Origin: Amaurobius ferox
Taxonomy: Eukaryota; Arthropoda; Arachnida; Araneae; Amaurobiidae
Assembly (NCBI GenBank): GCA_951213105.1
Contig: OX578140.1
Span: forward strand, 36,360,003 to 36,424,002
Direction of reading: 5' to 3'
Length of the DNA: 64,000 nt
Shown: piece after piece, positions 45,502 through 57,009 of the stretch
Layout of the letters: each line of letters opens with the position of its first letter
How positions within the stretch are numbered: position 1 is the first letter of the stretch
Translations under genes and position numbers: made by a program
The notes under the pieces: generated by a model
What the model saw: the letters and a program-made list of their open reading frames with translations, nothing else
Database searches by the model: none
Told to the model about the DNA's origin: nothing

Positions 45502-46906
45502 CGCTCACGGACAATGAAAGTTGCGCACCAAGAAGAAGCATAGGATGGACACCTGAAATTTTATTGATGGAAGGATGCAGATGATGATATACATGATCAC
45601 AAAAACAGCGCAGCAGAAAACGTACAGAAGGAGCTGTGGTATACAGTCCGGTCATCCTCAATAGCGCGTCGCACCGCCTCGTGCTGCCATACAAGCAGCA
45701 ATACGGTCCGGCATGGTGTCGAACAGACGCCTGATGTTGTCCTGCGCAAACGAGTCCACATCTGCTGGACGATACGTTCCAAATCCCGAAGATTACGGCA
45801 ACGAGGCAGCTAGCGTTTCAACTGGTCCCACACATGCTCGATAGGGGACAGGTCTGGGGAGCGGGCAGGCCATGGAAGTGTTTGGACATGACTCGGACAA
45901 GCCTGGGCGACCCGAGCTGTATACAGCCGGGCATTATTCTGCTGAAATTGCGCACCCGGAATCCCAGCAACGAATGGGAGCACATGGAGCCGTAGAATCT
46001 CATCTACGTACTGGTCTACCAATGTTCCAGGTACCACTACTAGAGCGAATCGGCGGTGGTAGGCTGTGGCTCCCCAGCCCATGAGACCTACAGTGGGGCT
46101 AGTGTGACGTTCGATAACGAGGTTGTGATTGTGGCGTTGTACAGGGAACCTCCAAACCCCTACACGCTAATCATCAGTCCCAAAACGAAGCGGCACTTAT
46201 CGCTAAATACCACACATCGCCAATCTCTGGCGTTCCACGTTGCTTTGGCCCAGCACCACTGCAATCGGAGTCGCCGATGTACCCTTGTTAACGGCAGCAC
46301 ACATAAGGGACGCTGGGATCGCAGATTGGCTTTCTTCAGACGTCTAGATATGGTTCGCGGACACACAGGAGCCGCTACGTGTGCCTATATCGCGAATCGG
46401 GTCGCCGTGGGCTCTATACATGCCTGCCGTACGATCATTCGACCCTTCTACTCATGATATGCCTGCTCCGTCCAGAGCAGGTCCTCAGTGTCTGGGTGGC
46501 GTTCCGTGATCAGTGCTCCCAACACGTCGGATGGTATAGTCCAAACGATCCACATGACGGGCTATCCGGCGAACTGACCCCCCTACGGTTTTCAGCCCGA
46601 TGATCAGGCCTCTCTCGAAGTCCATCAGTTGCGTGTATTGACATTTCTGGCGTCTACCCACCATACTTTTCACTCCGTGCTCGTGCTTGCATCGGCCAAA
46701 GCTTCTCGCATTGGTGGGATGTCGAGTACACGCCGGTTTAAAAGGCCGCTGGCTCATGCCTGCAGCGCCACTTACAGATGTACGGTCATGCACAATCACA
46801 CCAGACTGGGATCATTTGCATACCAGCCCGCCCTCTAGCTATTTACACCATTTCGCGGTTGTACCATGTTTTCTTCTTGGTGCACAATTTTCACTGTCCG
46901 TGAGTG
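45502..46906 (-). mobile_element. Tc1-like DNA transposon (element T3), degraded
   Basis: The element is 1405 bp. TIRs of ~35 bp begin CGCTCACGGACAATGAAAG at the left and, inverted, CACTCACGGACAGTGAAAA at the right. TA borders lie at 45500-45501 and 46907-46908, within (TA)n on both sides. CACCAAGAAGAA begins at +24 in both TIRs. It is GC-richer than its surroundings and encloses a broken minus-strand transposase. Confidence 0.94.
45597..46664 (-). pseudogene. Tc1-like transposase pseudogene (T3)
   Basis: Starts about 46664 with MVGRRQKCQYTQLMDFERGL (N-terminal HTH) and continues as IIGLKTVGGSVRRIARHVDR. The next part appears in another frame (MCPRTISRRLKKANLRSQRP at 46366), with first Asp in VVFSDKCRF (Glu of the usual SDE changed to Lys). 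After another shift, MGWGATAYHRRFALVVVPGT at 46082 leads to FQQNNARLYTA, where the second catalytic Asp is Asn, and SPDLSPIEHVWDQL with the Glu intact. The end is at ~45597. Second position to Glu is 32 residues. Frameshifts and loss of a catalytic residue make it non-functional. Confidence 0.91.
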
Positions 46907-46984
46907 TATATATATATATATATATAAAATTTTAAACTCAACACTTTGTTCTTGTTTACATAAATAGTGTTCAGAATTTCAGTT

Positions 46985-47165
46985 TTTGTTCGTCTAGACC
47001 AAGTCTTCACTTTTAACAAAAGCTAAATGTCGAAATTAATGCTTTCCCTTTTTACTAAAAATCCAACTCTTAATAGAAAACTTTACGGTTTGTAGAGTAC
47101 TTACCAGAGCGTACAATATGGAAAGTTTCACATAGAAAATGCTCAAATATCTGTAAATAAAAGAA
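46985..47165 (+). repeat. Dispersed repeat family J, copy J2
   Basis: CGTCTAGACCAAG, then CCAACTCTTAATAGAAAACT, TTTACGGTTTGTAGAGTACT, TACCAGAGCG, ATATGGAAAGTTTC. Same orientation as J1. Confidence 0.72.
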
Positions 47166-47683
47166 AAAACACTTCACTATCTCTTGAAGTGTAAACTGTG
47201 AAGATCTTTTAAGGAGCCTATTATGTAAACATTAAAAAAAAATGTGTTGTGCGAAACTCCGTAATAAAATGGAATCTGAATAGAAAGTGGTCAAAACTTT
47301 GAAGTGTAAACTTTTTCCTTAAAATCGATTGGTGTATTGATTGTTTTCTCCTTAATTTCAACAATACACATAAGAAAAATAAACATTTCTGTCCGCCATG
47401 CTGTTAATAATGCCATAATAATGCTGTTTATTATCGCACTAAAATGTGAAAAATAAATTGTTTAATTTTTAAAAAATGAAGCAATTGTAAATTTATAATT
47501 ACTACATAAATTTATAATTACTGTATTTATTTATAAAAAATTTATTTAATTAGTTTATTGATTGAAATATTTTTATTTTGAATAAAGTTTTAAATTTGTC
47601 ATAGTCACTAAATTGATTGTGATTGCCTTGTGTTTTATTCCGCAAAGGAACCCTCCTAAATGAATCTTGCTTGCCGCATCTAA
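47166..47683. other. Non-coding stretch, nothing recognised
   Basis: Contains a 20-bp duplication of AAATTTATAATTACT(A/G) at ~47489 and ~47508; otherwise unassigned. Confidence 0.4.
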
Positions 47684-48976
47684 AACAAGAAAGATCAATC
47701 ATGCTTAAAGCATTGATTATGAAACACTTTCCAACTTCAATGCAATTTTATTTAAACATCTTTAAAATGCAATACATTCCTCGGTAATAGTTTAAAACGT
47801 ATCACAATACTACATTAATTTATTACATTTGAAAACTTAAAATTTCATCGAGAGAAATGAACTTCATTCAAATGACGGCATTGAAATATAAATTGCCTGG
47901 TATAAACATCTCTAAAATGCGATACATTCCTCGGAAATATTTTTTAAATTATCATAATACTACGATAATTTATTATATTTGAAAACTTCATCGAAAACAA
48001 CTGAAATTCATTCAAATGACGTCATAGAAAAAATAACACGCCTGGCTCTCTCTATAAAAGCAGCATTTCATTCATGAATATTTTCCCATTCATTTCATTC
48101 ACCATAATACTATAATAATTTATTTTATTTAAAAATTAAGACCATGGAGCTACAAGTAATTAATCTCTATGCTTAAAATTTCATCGAAAAAAATCGTCCT
48201 TCTCTCTATAAAATCAATTAATATTTTATTCATATCAGCTATGCAGACTCCATGAGCTAAATAATTTTGCGTTGAAGAGATACAGCAAGTCTTATACAAC
48301 TCATTTTACATATTTTGCTGTTCACATTTTACATAAATGAAAAATAGGCTTCGTTGTAGAAATAATCAAATTTGGATGCTCATTTAAACTGAAATATATT
48401 GTAATTGCGTTGTTTCAGTATGTAGAATTTAAGCAAAAATAAAGCGGTTTTAAGACGGATACAACACTCAATATGAATTAAAAAGAACTTTAAAAATCAC
48501 GATTTTGAGACAAGATGGATGCCATATTTCATTTTGAAGTGGGTCACGTGATCTTTTCATATCATGGTCAGGTGATCGCTTCATATAAGAGGTGTAATTA
48601 TTATTTTAATTTTTATTTAAAAAAACTACGGAATATATGTCGCTGAATTTTTTTTTATGAATTGCATGGAATAACTTGAATATTACCTAAAATTTTCGAA
48701 GTAATTTGTGAATTCTAAAACCCCTTAAAAAATGTTTGAAAAATTAGGTCCCATAGGGTTCAATAAATTTCATTTTTTCAACCCGGGTTCAATCCAAAAC
48801 TAATTGGGTGATATTATTCATTTATACTCCCATAGGTCCTACAGTCCGTCTGAACAACATACTAAAATTTCATTTTGATTAAGTCATTTTTACTGCAGTT
48901 ATCGTGCTAACGAACAGACAGACAGACAGAATGAACAAAGTCATAAACACTTTTCAACTTTGTTGTAAAGTGTTAA
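47684..48976 (-). mobile_element. Repeat family D, copy D7 (full)
   Basis: Plus strand AACAAGAAAGATCAATCATG at the left, hairpin TTTTCAACTTTGTTG...AAGTGTTAA at the right. The first CACGTGATC block is intact (~48545) and the second reads CAGGTGATC. Flanked by A-rich sequence without obvious duplication. Confidence 0.87.
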
Positions 48977-50010
48977 TAAAAAAGTTGAAAAGGATAATAA
49001 GCACTTATACTTCAAATCTTCATTCTTATAGAAGCTTAAGAACTGCTTGTAATTAATATAAACTACTGGAGTTTCAACAGTGCAGTGCCACGTACCTAGA
49101 ACTTTCTCGCCAATAACATAGTTATTATTCAAATTGTTATTTATTTCAAATTATTATTCTCGTTGCTTGGCTAGGAGGTGTAGACATGGTAATTGATTAT
49201 TTGTCGACAACGGTAGACATCATGTAATGAACAATATCGCCAAGATACATGGCGCCAAAGTTAACTTTAATGCAAACTGATTTATAACACGTCATAAAAT
49301 CAACATCACGTAGTTATAAGATTGTACAAGGCTAATTAAGAAATAAACCAACCGCATGAAAGCTACAAGAACAACCCACGAAAAGATCAAGCCAATGTGT
49401 GAAAATACGTGTAAAAATGGAAATGAACCACAGACGATAGGAGAAGTAATGAGAACTCTGTCTAAACTCATGATTCTCTAGAAAAAACCATTCACTTATA
49501 AATAAAGAGTTTCAAACGTTGCTCTAAAGAAGTACTAAAAAAATATGTTCGAGTGCAACTTGTAAGGAAAGACAGTAGATCCTGACAGTGACCAAAATTA
49601 ATACTCAGAAGATTCAACAATATGCTTATTGTTCTCGAGCCCTCTAATAAATTACTAGAGAACTCAAAAACAGTGTCATTACATTGATGGAATTCCCATA
49701 GTTTATGTTGATAAATAAGCAGTACTCAAGTTTTTGTACGAATGAAGATTTGTAACAATGATGTGGATTAAAAGTATAACTGCCGATTTCTTAAAAAGTA
49801 ATTTCTTGATAAAATTAAACTAATAAGTTTATCTAAATCTAGCAAATTCGCTCATGAATTATTTTAGCCCACTTTAATGTTTACCTTTTCTTCGGAATTT
49901 TTTTTATTTCAGATGAAGCCAGTAACAACTCCATTTAGACGGATTCCCTTGCGGAATAAAACACAACACAACCACAATCAATTTGTTAACGTTGAAAAAT
50001 TTAAAATTTT
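48977..50010. other. Non-coding stretch, nothing recognised
   Basis: About 1 kb without supported genes or elements. A slightly purine-rich part at 49320-49700 has no continuous frame. Confidence 0.4.
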
Positions 50011-51322
50011 TTAACTCTTTACAACAAAGTTGAAAAGTGTTTATGACTTTGTTCATTCTGTCTGTCTGTCTGTGTGTCCGTCTGTCCGTTAGCACGATAA
50101 CTGCCGTAAAAATGACTTAATCAAAATGAAATTTTAGTATGTTGTTCAGACGGTCTGTACAACTTATGGGAATATAAATGAACACTATCACCCAATTAGT
50201 TTTGGATTTAACCCGGGTTGAAAAAATGAAATACATTGAACCCTATGGGACCTAATTTTTCAAACATTTTTTAAGCGGATTTAAAATTCACAAATTACTT
50301 TGAAAATTTTAGGTAATATTCAAATTATTCCATAAAATATATAAAAAAAATATCAGCAAAATATATTCAGTAGTTTTTTAAATAAAAATTAAAATAATAA
50401 TAACACCTCTTACATGAAGCGATCACGTGACCATGATATGAAAGGATCAGGTGACCCACATCAAAATGATGTATGGCATCCATCTTGTCTCAAAATCGTG
50501 ATTTTTTTAAGTTCTTTTTAATTCATATTGAGTGTTGTATCCGTTCCAAAACCACTTTATTTTTTGTTAAATTCTGTGCATCTACATACTGAAACAACGC
50601 AATTACAATAAATTTGAGTTTAAATTCTCATTCAAATTTGATTATTTCTACAATTAAGCCTATTTTTCACCTATGTAAAATGTAAACAGCAAAATATGTA
50701 GAATGAGTTGTATTAGAATTGATGTATTTCTTTAACACAAAATAATTTAGCCCATGGAGTCTGCATGGCTGATATGAATGAAATATTAATTGATTTTATA
50801 AAGAGAAGGACGATTTTTTTCGATGAAGTCTTAAGCATAGAGTTTAATTACTTGTAGCACCATGGTCTTAATTTTTAAATAAAATAAATTATTATAGTAT
50901 TGTGATGAATGAAATGAATGGGAGAAAGTTATGAATGAAATGCTGTTTTTATAGAGAGATCCAGGCGTGTTATTTTTTCTATGGCATCATTTGAATGAAT
51001 TTCAGTTGTTTTCGATGAAGTTTTCAAATATAATAAATTATCGTAATATTATGATAATTCTAAAATTATTACCGAGAAATGTATCACATTTTAGAGATGT
51101 TTAAACTAGACAATTTATATTTCAATGCCGTCATTTGAATGAAGTTTAATTTTATCGATGAAGGTTTAAGTTTTCAAATATAATAAATTAATATAGTATT
51201 GCGATAAGTTTTAAAATATTACCGAGGAATGTATTGCATTTTAGACATGTTTAAATAAAATTGCATTGAAGTTGGAAAGTGTTTCATAATCAATGCTTTA
51301 AGCATGATTGATCTTTCTTGTT
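50011..51322 (+). mobile_element. Repeat family D, copy D8 (full)
   Basis: Starts TTAACTCTTTACAACAAAGT, then TGTC-type tract, GTTAGCACGATAACTGCCG, one CACGTGACC block (~50424), the TTTCGATGAAG tandem blocks, and ends AATCAATGCTTTAAGCATGA, TTGATCTTTCTTGTT. Confidence 0.86.
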
Positions 51323-52549
51323 TCAAAACTGAAACATTTCAAGCAATATATTTATTTAATTACAACATTTTTCTAAAAATAATTAACAAATAATTTTAAT
51401 TTCGCATTTTTGTACCATAATGAACCACATAACACTTGACGCCAAATTTAGCAAACTTGATGACTATTTTGGAGGAATATAGCCAACTTAGAATTTTTTG
51501 GAAAATGTAGTCAAATTAGAGATAATTCAATGTCTCCGAAAATTAAATATAATTACTGAGATAACGCTTTTCGCTTTGTAGGAATTTTGAATTTAATATT
51601 CTCGATTCAAAATATAGCCAGTTTATTGTTCGTGGGAAAGGTACGCTTCGTTTGAGTCGTATGTAATTTTCGTTCTGTTACGGAGGCTCATGAGGGTTGC
51701 AAAGTAATTACGTTTCGTCAGAGGATTTTGTCATAAATAATATTTACTGGAAGAGTTTCCTGTGTACTGGTATTTTTTTAACTCAAGCTTTGCAGATGGA
51801 CGGATGGGCAATATTTATTTAGCATGTTGTTTATAGTTAGTTTATGATGTTGCTCGCATTAACTTCTGAAATCAGTTGTTTTCCTACATATTTTGTCATA
51901 CAAGTAAGTTTGTATTTTTAATCACTGAGCAAATGTTTTGAATCCGTCTGCTATCGTTTTCATTGATCGTATGTTCTTTTCCTTCTTTCATTTTTTTGTA
52001 GTTTTCTTCAAACATTTTTATGCTTTTCTTTGACCTGAAGTAAGGCTATTTTTAACGTAGTGTAGAAATCCGTCTAAACGCCCTTTCCTGAGACCCCCCA
52101 CCACCACCCCCTTTTAAAACTCAAAATTTATGTAATTTTACTACTTTAAGTGACAAAACCTAAAACAATATATACACGGTTCCTAAGAAAATCCATAAGC
52201 ACCACAATAACTTTGTAAAGAAAGGTTCATGAGTTTACACATTACGTCGATCTATCGTAAAGAGACCCTGTTCGATCGAATAAAAGTGATTACAGCACCT
52301 CTAGTGGAGAATTTCAAAAGTTTAGAGAACGAACTTGAAAACACGACAGACAAAAAAAAACCAATTACAAAATTGTAGACTATTGTCTTGGAAGTTGGAA
52401 TCGGCATCAGAAACGAACGAAACGCGTATATGGAAGGTAATAAATATCTGTCAAAAATTCGTATAATTGGGGTCTGTAACACTGTGACGCCTGCAATGCT
52501 TATTAAAACATGTGCTAGTATTCTTTCTCGAACTCAAATGTGCATTATA
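51323..52549. other. Non-coding stretch, nothing recognised
   Basis: About 1.2 kb, AT-rich. Scattered short frames only; a CCCCCCACCACCACCCCC patch at ~52094. Confidence 0.4.
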
Positions 52550-53047
52550 CGAGGGTGGTTCAAAAAGTAAGGTAACAAATCCTATGAGAGAAAAGGTTTA
52601 TTCACGAAATCAAAGAGATACACAAAGTTAGCAAAGCACTGGTACATATTATTTTTCCACATAGTCACAATGGTTGTCGAAACATTTGTTCCATCGGTAA
52701 ACGAATCTATCGAAACCGGCATAGAAGAAATCAAGGTCCAGGTCGTGAAGCCACTCAACGACGGCTTCCTGAACTTTAGCATCGGTTGTGAAATGGCGAC
52801 CGGCCAGGTGCTTCTTCAACGGTCCGAAGAGATGAAAATCGTTTGGTGCGAGATCCGGGCTATAGGGTGGGTGTTCCAATACATTCCATCGGAAACGCTG
52901 TACCAAATCACTTGTAACCAAGGCCGTATGCGGTCGGGCGTTGTCCTGCAACAACACAACACCTTATCTAGACATGAAATTTAATTCGCACGCCGAATTT
53001 GTGCATCCGTGAAAGCTCTTGTTACCTTACTTTTTGAACCACCTACG
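52550..53047 (-). mobile_element. Internally deleted mariner element (498 bp)
   Basis: TIRs of ~28 bp share GGTGGTTCAAAAAGTAAGGT with AACAA at both ends. TA flanks lie at 52548-52549 and 53048-53049. An intact mariner is ~1.3 kb, so about 0.8 kb is missing from the transposase 5' part. Only the C-terminal third is left. Likely mobilisable only in trans. Confidence 0.92.
52649..52957 (-). pseudogene. Mariner transposase C-terminal fragment
   Basis: The ~100 residues include LLQDNARPHTALVTSDLVQR (second catalytic Asp) and HPPYSPDLAPNDFHLFGPLK (third Asp). They are separated by 34 residues, the DD34D spacing of mariner enzymes. It ends FDNHCDYVEK followed by a stop. The upstream DNA-binding domain and first Asp are absent; before the fragment only a short frame-shifted scrap (FMSR-like) precedes the left part. 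It is a product of internal deletion, not an expressed gene. Confidence 0.92.
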
Positions 53048-53111
53048 TATTTGAGAGGAAGGGGGGAGCATTTTGAACAGGGTGTACATTAAATTTCTGT
53101 GCACGTTAAGT

Positions 53112-53262
53112 GTTTATTTCGGCATTTATTTTGGGATTTATTTTAGCATTATTTTAGAATTTATATTATCATTATTTTAGCATACTGTTAGCATTTATTT
53201 CAGCGGTAATTTAACATTTATTTTAGCATTTTTAGCATTTATTTTAGCATTATTTTAGCACT
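53112..53262 (+). repeat. TTTATTTTAGCA minisatellite
   Basis: About ten imperfect units of ~10-13 bp built on (CA)TTTATTTTAG, starting ~65 bp right of the mariner. Confidence 0.88.
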
Positions 53263-53558
53263 GAATTGAACAGTAGCTCGCTTATAACCATATTGTGTCA
53301 AATAAACACATGCTATAACCATTTTATTGTCGATTCTTATACGCTAGATCACTAGATAATGCTATACCACTTCGTAATTGGCCTTTTTCGTCTAACTGGC
53401 TTATCGAGTCCGTTATCTTAACATTTAAATTATCCGCTAATGTGCTCTGCAATCACTTTTATTCGATTGGGCTTGATCAATTTACAACAGATAAATTTAA
53501 CTCAAGGACTTTTCTTTACAGAGTTATTGGGGTTCTTAAGAACTTTTCTAAGAACATA
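53263..53558. other. Non-coding; possible pogo-like remnant at 53266
   Basis: CAGTAGCTCGCTTATAACC at ~53272, then GCTATAACCATTTTATTG and CGTCTAACTGGCTTATCGAG, resemble the repeated TTATAACC motifs of pogo/Tigger-type ends. Weak evidence. Confidence 0.3.
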
Positions 53559-54331
53559 TTAAGGGGGCAGTGGACGTTGAAATGAGCAAAAATCAACTAA
53601 AAAAGTTTTTTTTTTTTTAAATATATAACATTATTTTACACATTTAACCTTTTGCTTACGGGTGGGAGTGTCCATCCCAAACGAAGAACCTCCCAAAACG
53701 ACAGGTATTTGACATACCCTATCCCAAACAATTCGATCCCCCCTTTGCAGGCATTGGCGTCCATGGAAATCGCCGACAGAAACGTTGCACCTGCTAGCAG
53801 GTTCCGTTTCAGCATTTTTTTCGAAACGGAATTTTCAAAGGTTTTACATTTTTAAAATGCTCCATTCGTCTCAATTCGCGTTTGAGATGCATGCAATTCG
53901 GCAAGAAGACACCTTTCATACCTTTTTAATGAAACTGGATATGCATTTTGTAATTGGGCTTTGTTAAGGTAATTAAATGTGAATAAGAACTTAATTAAAT
54001 TATGAAAATTAAGTTTTAATGCAGAAAAATATTTTTAAAAAATTAACTTTCTAAGGTATTTAAAAATAAATACCCAAATTTATTCATAATGTGTTTTTGA
54101 GTGATTATAACGTAACATTAATCAAAAATGTGAACAAATGGCACGCAAGAAGCATTTTCAAATTTTCGTTAAAAAAAATTGAATCTAAAAAAAAATACAA
54201 AATTATAACAAAAGTGAAAAAAAATTAATGGTATTTTATATAGTAATGTTAAGAGGAATATTTATACATATTTTTATGTTTCTAAGTCAATAAAGAAATA
54301 AAAAAAAATTCAAAGTCCACCGTCCCCTTAA
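53559..54331 (-). mobile_element. TTAA element F2 (773 bp) with one-armed E inside
   Basis: TTAA at 53559-53562 and 54328-54331. Termini are GGGGGCAGTGGACGTTGAAAT and, inverted, GGGGACGGTGGACTTTGAATT. It is oriented opposite to F1. At the matching internal place E begins at TTAA 53644-53647 (CCTTTTGCTTACGGGTGGGA) but has only one arm, ending near GCACCTGCTAGCAGG. The rest mirrors F1 (CCGTTTC, ATGCATG, ACACATTATGAAC blocks inverted). Confidence 0.86.
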
Positions 54332-54644
54332 ATGTAAAGAACGAAAAATGAATTTGCTTGTAGGGAAAGTCATGTTCTGCTCACATCATTTTTTTTTGTA
54401 TCCTACTACAAATGTATGCTAAAATTAAAAATTTTAGTTAGATTTTTCTATGTTAAAAATATCCTCATTTAAACTGCCCTTCTTAAAACAAAATGAAAAT
54501 GCATATAATAAAACTTTAAGCAAAACCTTCTAAGCCAAATAATAAAGTTCTTAAAGAGTATTTTCTTCGTCTACTACATTTTCTTCAACTTTTAAATCAA
54601 AGCTCTTTGTGTTTACATAGCTTCTTAGTAGGATGTCTGTCTTA
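54332..54644. other. Non-coding stretch, nothing recognised
   Basis: Contains GGGAAAGTCATGTTCTGCTC and CATCATTTTTT at ~54362, resembling a reversed 5' end of families A/B, but no element body follows. Confidence 0.4.
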
Positions 54645-54830
54645 TTTTTTTTCGTCTGGAGCAAGTGTAACTCTCAACAAAAGTTAAAAATGAAAGCTTT
54701 TTTTTTTCTTTCTTTACCAGAAATTCTAATTCTTAATAGATAATTTTACGGTCCGCAGAATATTTGTTTACCAAGACGTGCGATATGAAAAAGTTCGTAA
54801 AGTTAAATATCAAATAAGAAATTAGTTTTT
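54645..54830 (+). repeat. Dispersed repeat family J, copy J3
   Basis: CGTCTGGAGCAAGTGTAACT, TCTTAATAGATAATTTTACGG, TTACCAAGACGTGCGATATG. The first ~40 bp match J1 (CGTCTGGGAGTAAGTTTAACT). Confidence 0.72.
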
Positions 54831-54885
54831 CCGTAAGTTTAATCTGAAAATATTTTAATATCGATTATTATATAAATAGAGAAAA

Positions 54886-55717
54886 TATGTGGACAACGCA
54901 TAGCTGTCCCTACATAATGCATTGATTTTTGAAATCATGATATGCAAGACCCATAGTACAATGTAATTAGCATTAACTTAACACCAAGTAAATTGAAAAA
55001 GAGGGCATTTGACAACTGATATAATTTACTCAAATTAGAATGGTTTATGCATACTCACCTTCAAAATTCTCATCAAAATTAAAATGACAGTTAATGTCCT
55101 GTAAAATAAATGGCTATTGGCGATTTCTTTAGCGTCAAAATATAAAAGGTATCTTCTCTTGTGAATGGAATGAAGTGGGTCAACAAGAATAATCTTAACA
55201 GATTTGCTTCATGATATTGCATATAGTAAATGAACATGTATATAATAATATTAAGTATTTATTTTAAACTAATGGGACATTTTTATTTTGGTAAATAAAT
55301 TTGAAAAACACCCAATATGTAGAAAACGCTTCTCACTTGCCTTTTAAAGTTTGTGTCTCTCCTTTTTGAATGAAAAACTACGTCTAAAATAATTATTTAT
55401 TTTTAATTATTGAATGCCCTGATATTTTATCAGTTAAGGATTTTTTGGAAACATTCATTCGAAAGTTGAGGGGTTTTTTATTTAAGAACATATGAAAAAA
55501 TCAAAAGGGTTACTGTATTCACTGATTTTAATAATCGTACCAAATTATCTTCGAAGCGCTACATTCATTCGTGAAATATCGCATCCACAGACTTACGGAC
55601 ACACACATACACTAACATAAATGCACACACTCAAGAACGCTCATTTCGAATTATCAATTATGAGTTACTTAAAATAATACTTCCCCCATACATTATATTA
55701 TGGATGTAGGGAAAGTA
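54886..55717 (+). mobile_element. Diverged family-A relative A8
   Basis: 5' ATGTGGACAACGCATAGCTG and CCCTACATAATGCATTG correspond to the A start. The interior keeps GTGAATGGAATGAAGTGGGT, ATATTGCATATAGTAAATGAAC and ATCGCATCCACAGACTTACGG. The 3' end is the hairpin TACTTCCCCCATACATTATATTATGGATGTAGGGAAAGTA (read with its symmetric arms). The CA tract is short. Confidence 0.65.
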
Positions 55718-56084
55718 AAAATAAAGTATCTTGGAAAAACAGTGATCGAAATTGAATGAAGCATAAAATTTTGGTTTAAAATAGATGAACCATTTGCATA
55801 TTTCTTCCATGATTTTATTCGAATATAAATATTTAGTATAATTTACTTGAAATACATCAAGACGAGCACATAATACTTTGCGCGCTTTTTCACTTTGTAA
55901 CTTCTCCTATTTAGTTTCTATACAAAATGGGTGAATTTATCCTTTTACTGTCTTTAACGCCATCTATCGGTCAACGATAAGTACATATCAATTTCCACAC
56001 TGTATAAATGAAACAACCAGTTGAATGACATTTTTCCAAAATTTTTTCCTTGGAGTCCTTGGGGTTTCACAACAGTATTCCAAG
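55718..56084. other. Non-coding stretch, nothing recognised
   Basis: No recognised features. Confidence 0.4.
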
Positions 56085-56563
56085 CATAGAGTTAGAAAGA
56101 AGGAGATAAAAATCCTATGGATGAAATGCTTAAAAATGACATAATGCTTTGAGAATTATATCCAGGCGTCGCTAGTATTAGTAAAGTAGCTGCTATTGTT
56201 AGTTAACACAACACAAAAGTGTAGTATTTAGAATGTGTAATTTTAATTATTTTTTAATTAAGTATTCCCTAATTAGAAGTATAATTAACCAGTATTTTTT
56301 CATAATTATAGGGTAGAGTACAGTATATAGGGAGATACAATAAATTGAAAGGCAAAATAATTTATGCGTAGGAATATTCTTTATTGTTTCAGTTCTACTT
56401 TGCATTGCGCTAATAATTTATTTTTACAAGATACACAGTTTAAATAAATATTTCAGGCTTTTCGCCATAGAAATGCATACAATGCAGCACTACTTATCTT
56501 ATCCCAGCGGCATCTGAATTACTGTCTAAAACGACATTGGCGTTTTCTTAATGTGAAGATTTG
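56085..56563 (+). repeat. Dispersed repeat family G, copy 3
   Basis: CATAGAGTTAGAAAGAAGGA, CATAATGCTTTGAGAATTA, TTTCAGTTCTACTTTGCATT, TTTTCGCCATAGAAATGCAT, ACGACATTGGCG. Closest to copy 1. Confidence 0.72.
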
Positions 56564-57009
56564 ACTATCTATGTTACTTTTACGTCCATTATCTCAATCA
56601 TTCCGCGACGTAGTAGTTTTCTTAAAAACTGAAGAAAAAAGCATAAAATTTGAGAGCCTGCTTTGCTGATTTTGAAGTTCCGCCATCAAAATGAATTTAA
56701 AAAGTGTTCTGCAACCAAAAAAGTTTGAAAAAACCACCGAGTTCGATCGCAATTGCAGATATATTTAAATGGAAATCTTGAACATTTGTGGTCATTTAAA
56801 AATCCCCCAAAACACTAAATGAAAGGAATAAACTTTTAAACGGCAAATTTAATATAATTTTAAGTAAGTAGCGATTGCGTATTGTAGTTACTGATATAAA
56901 ACTCCAAATTTTTATAGTTAGAAGAAAAATTAAGCCTGTATTATCATGCATGACCTACATCAGATATTTTTCAAATCTAAACTTAAGCTGTACCTTTATA
57001 TCTTGATAT
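56564..57009. other. Non-coding stretch, nothing recognised
   Basis: No recognised features. Confidence 0.4.

Noticed and set aside
45872..46603. Plus-strand frames of 70-133 codons in the T3 region
   Set aside because: They are antisense shadows of the minus-strand Tc1 transposase.
52388..52984. Plus-strand frame over the mariner (104 codons)
   Set aside because: It is antisense to the recognisable DD34D transposase fragment.
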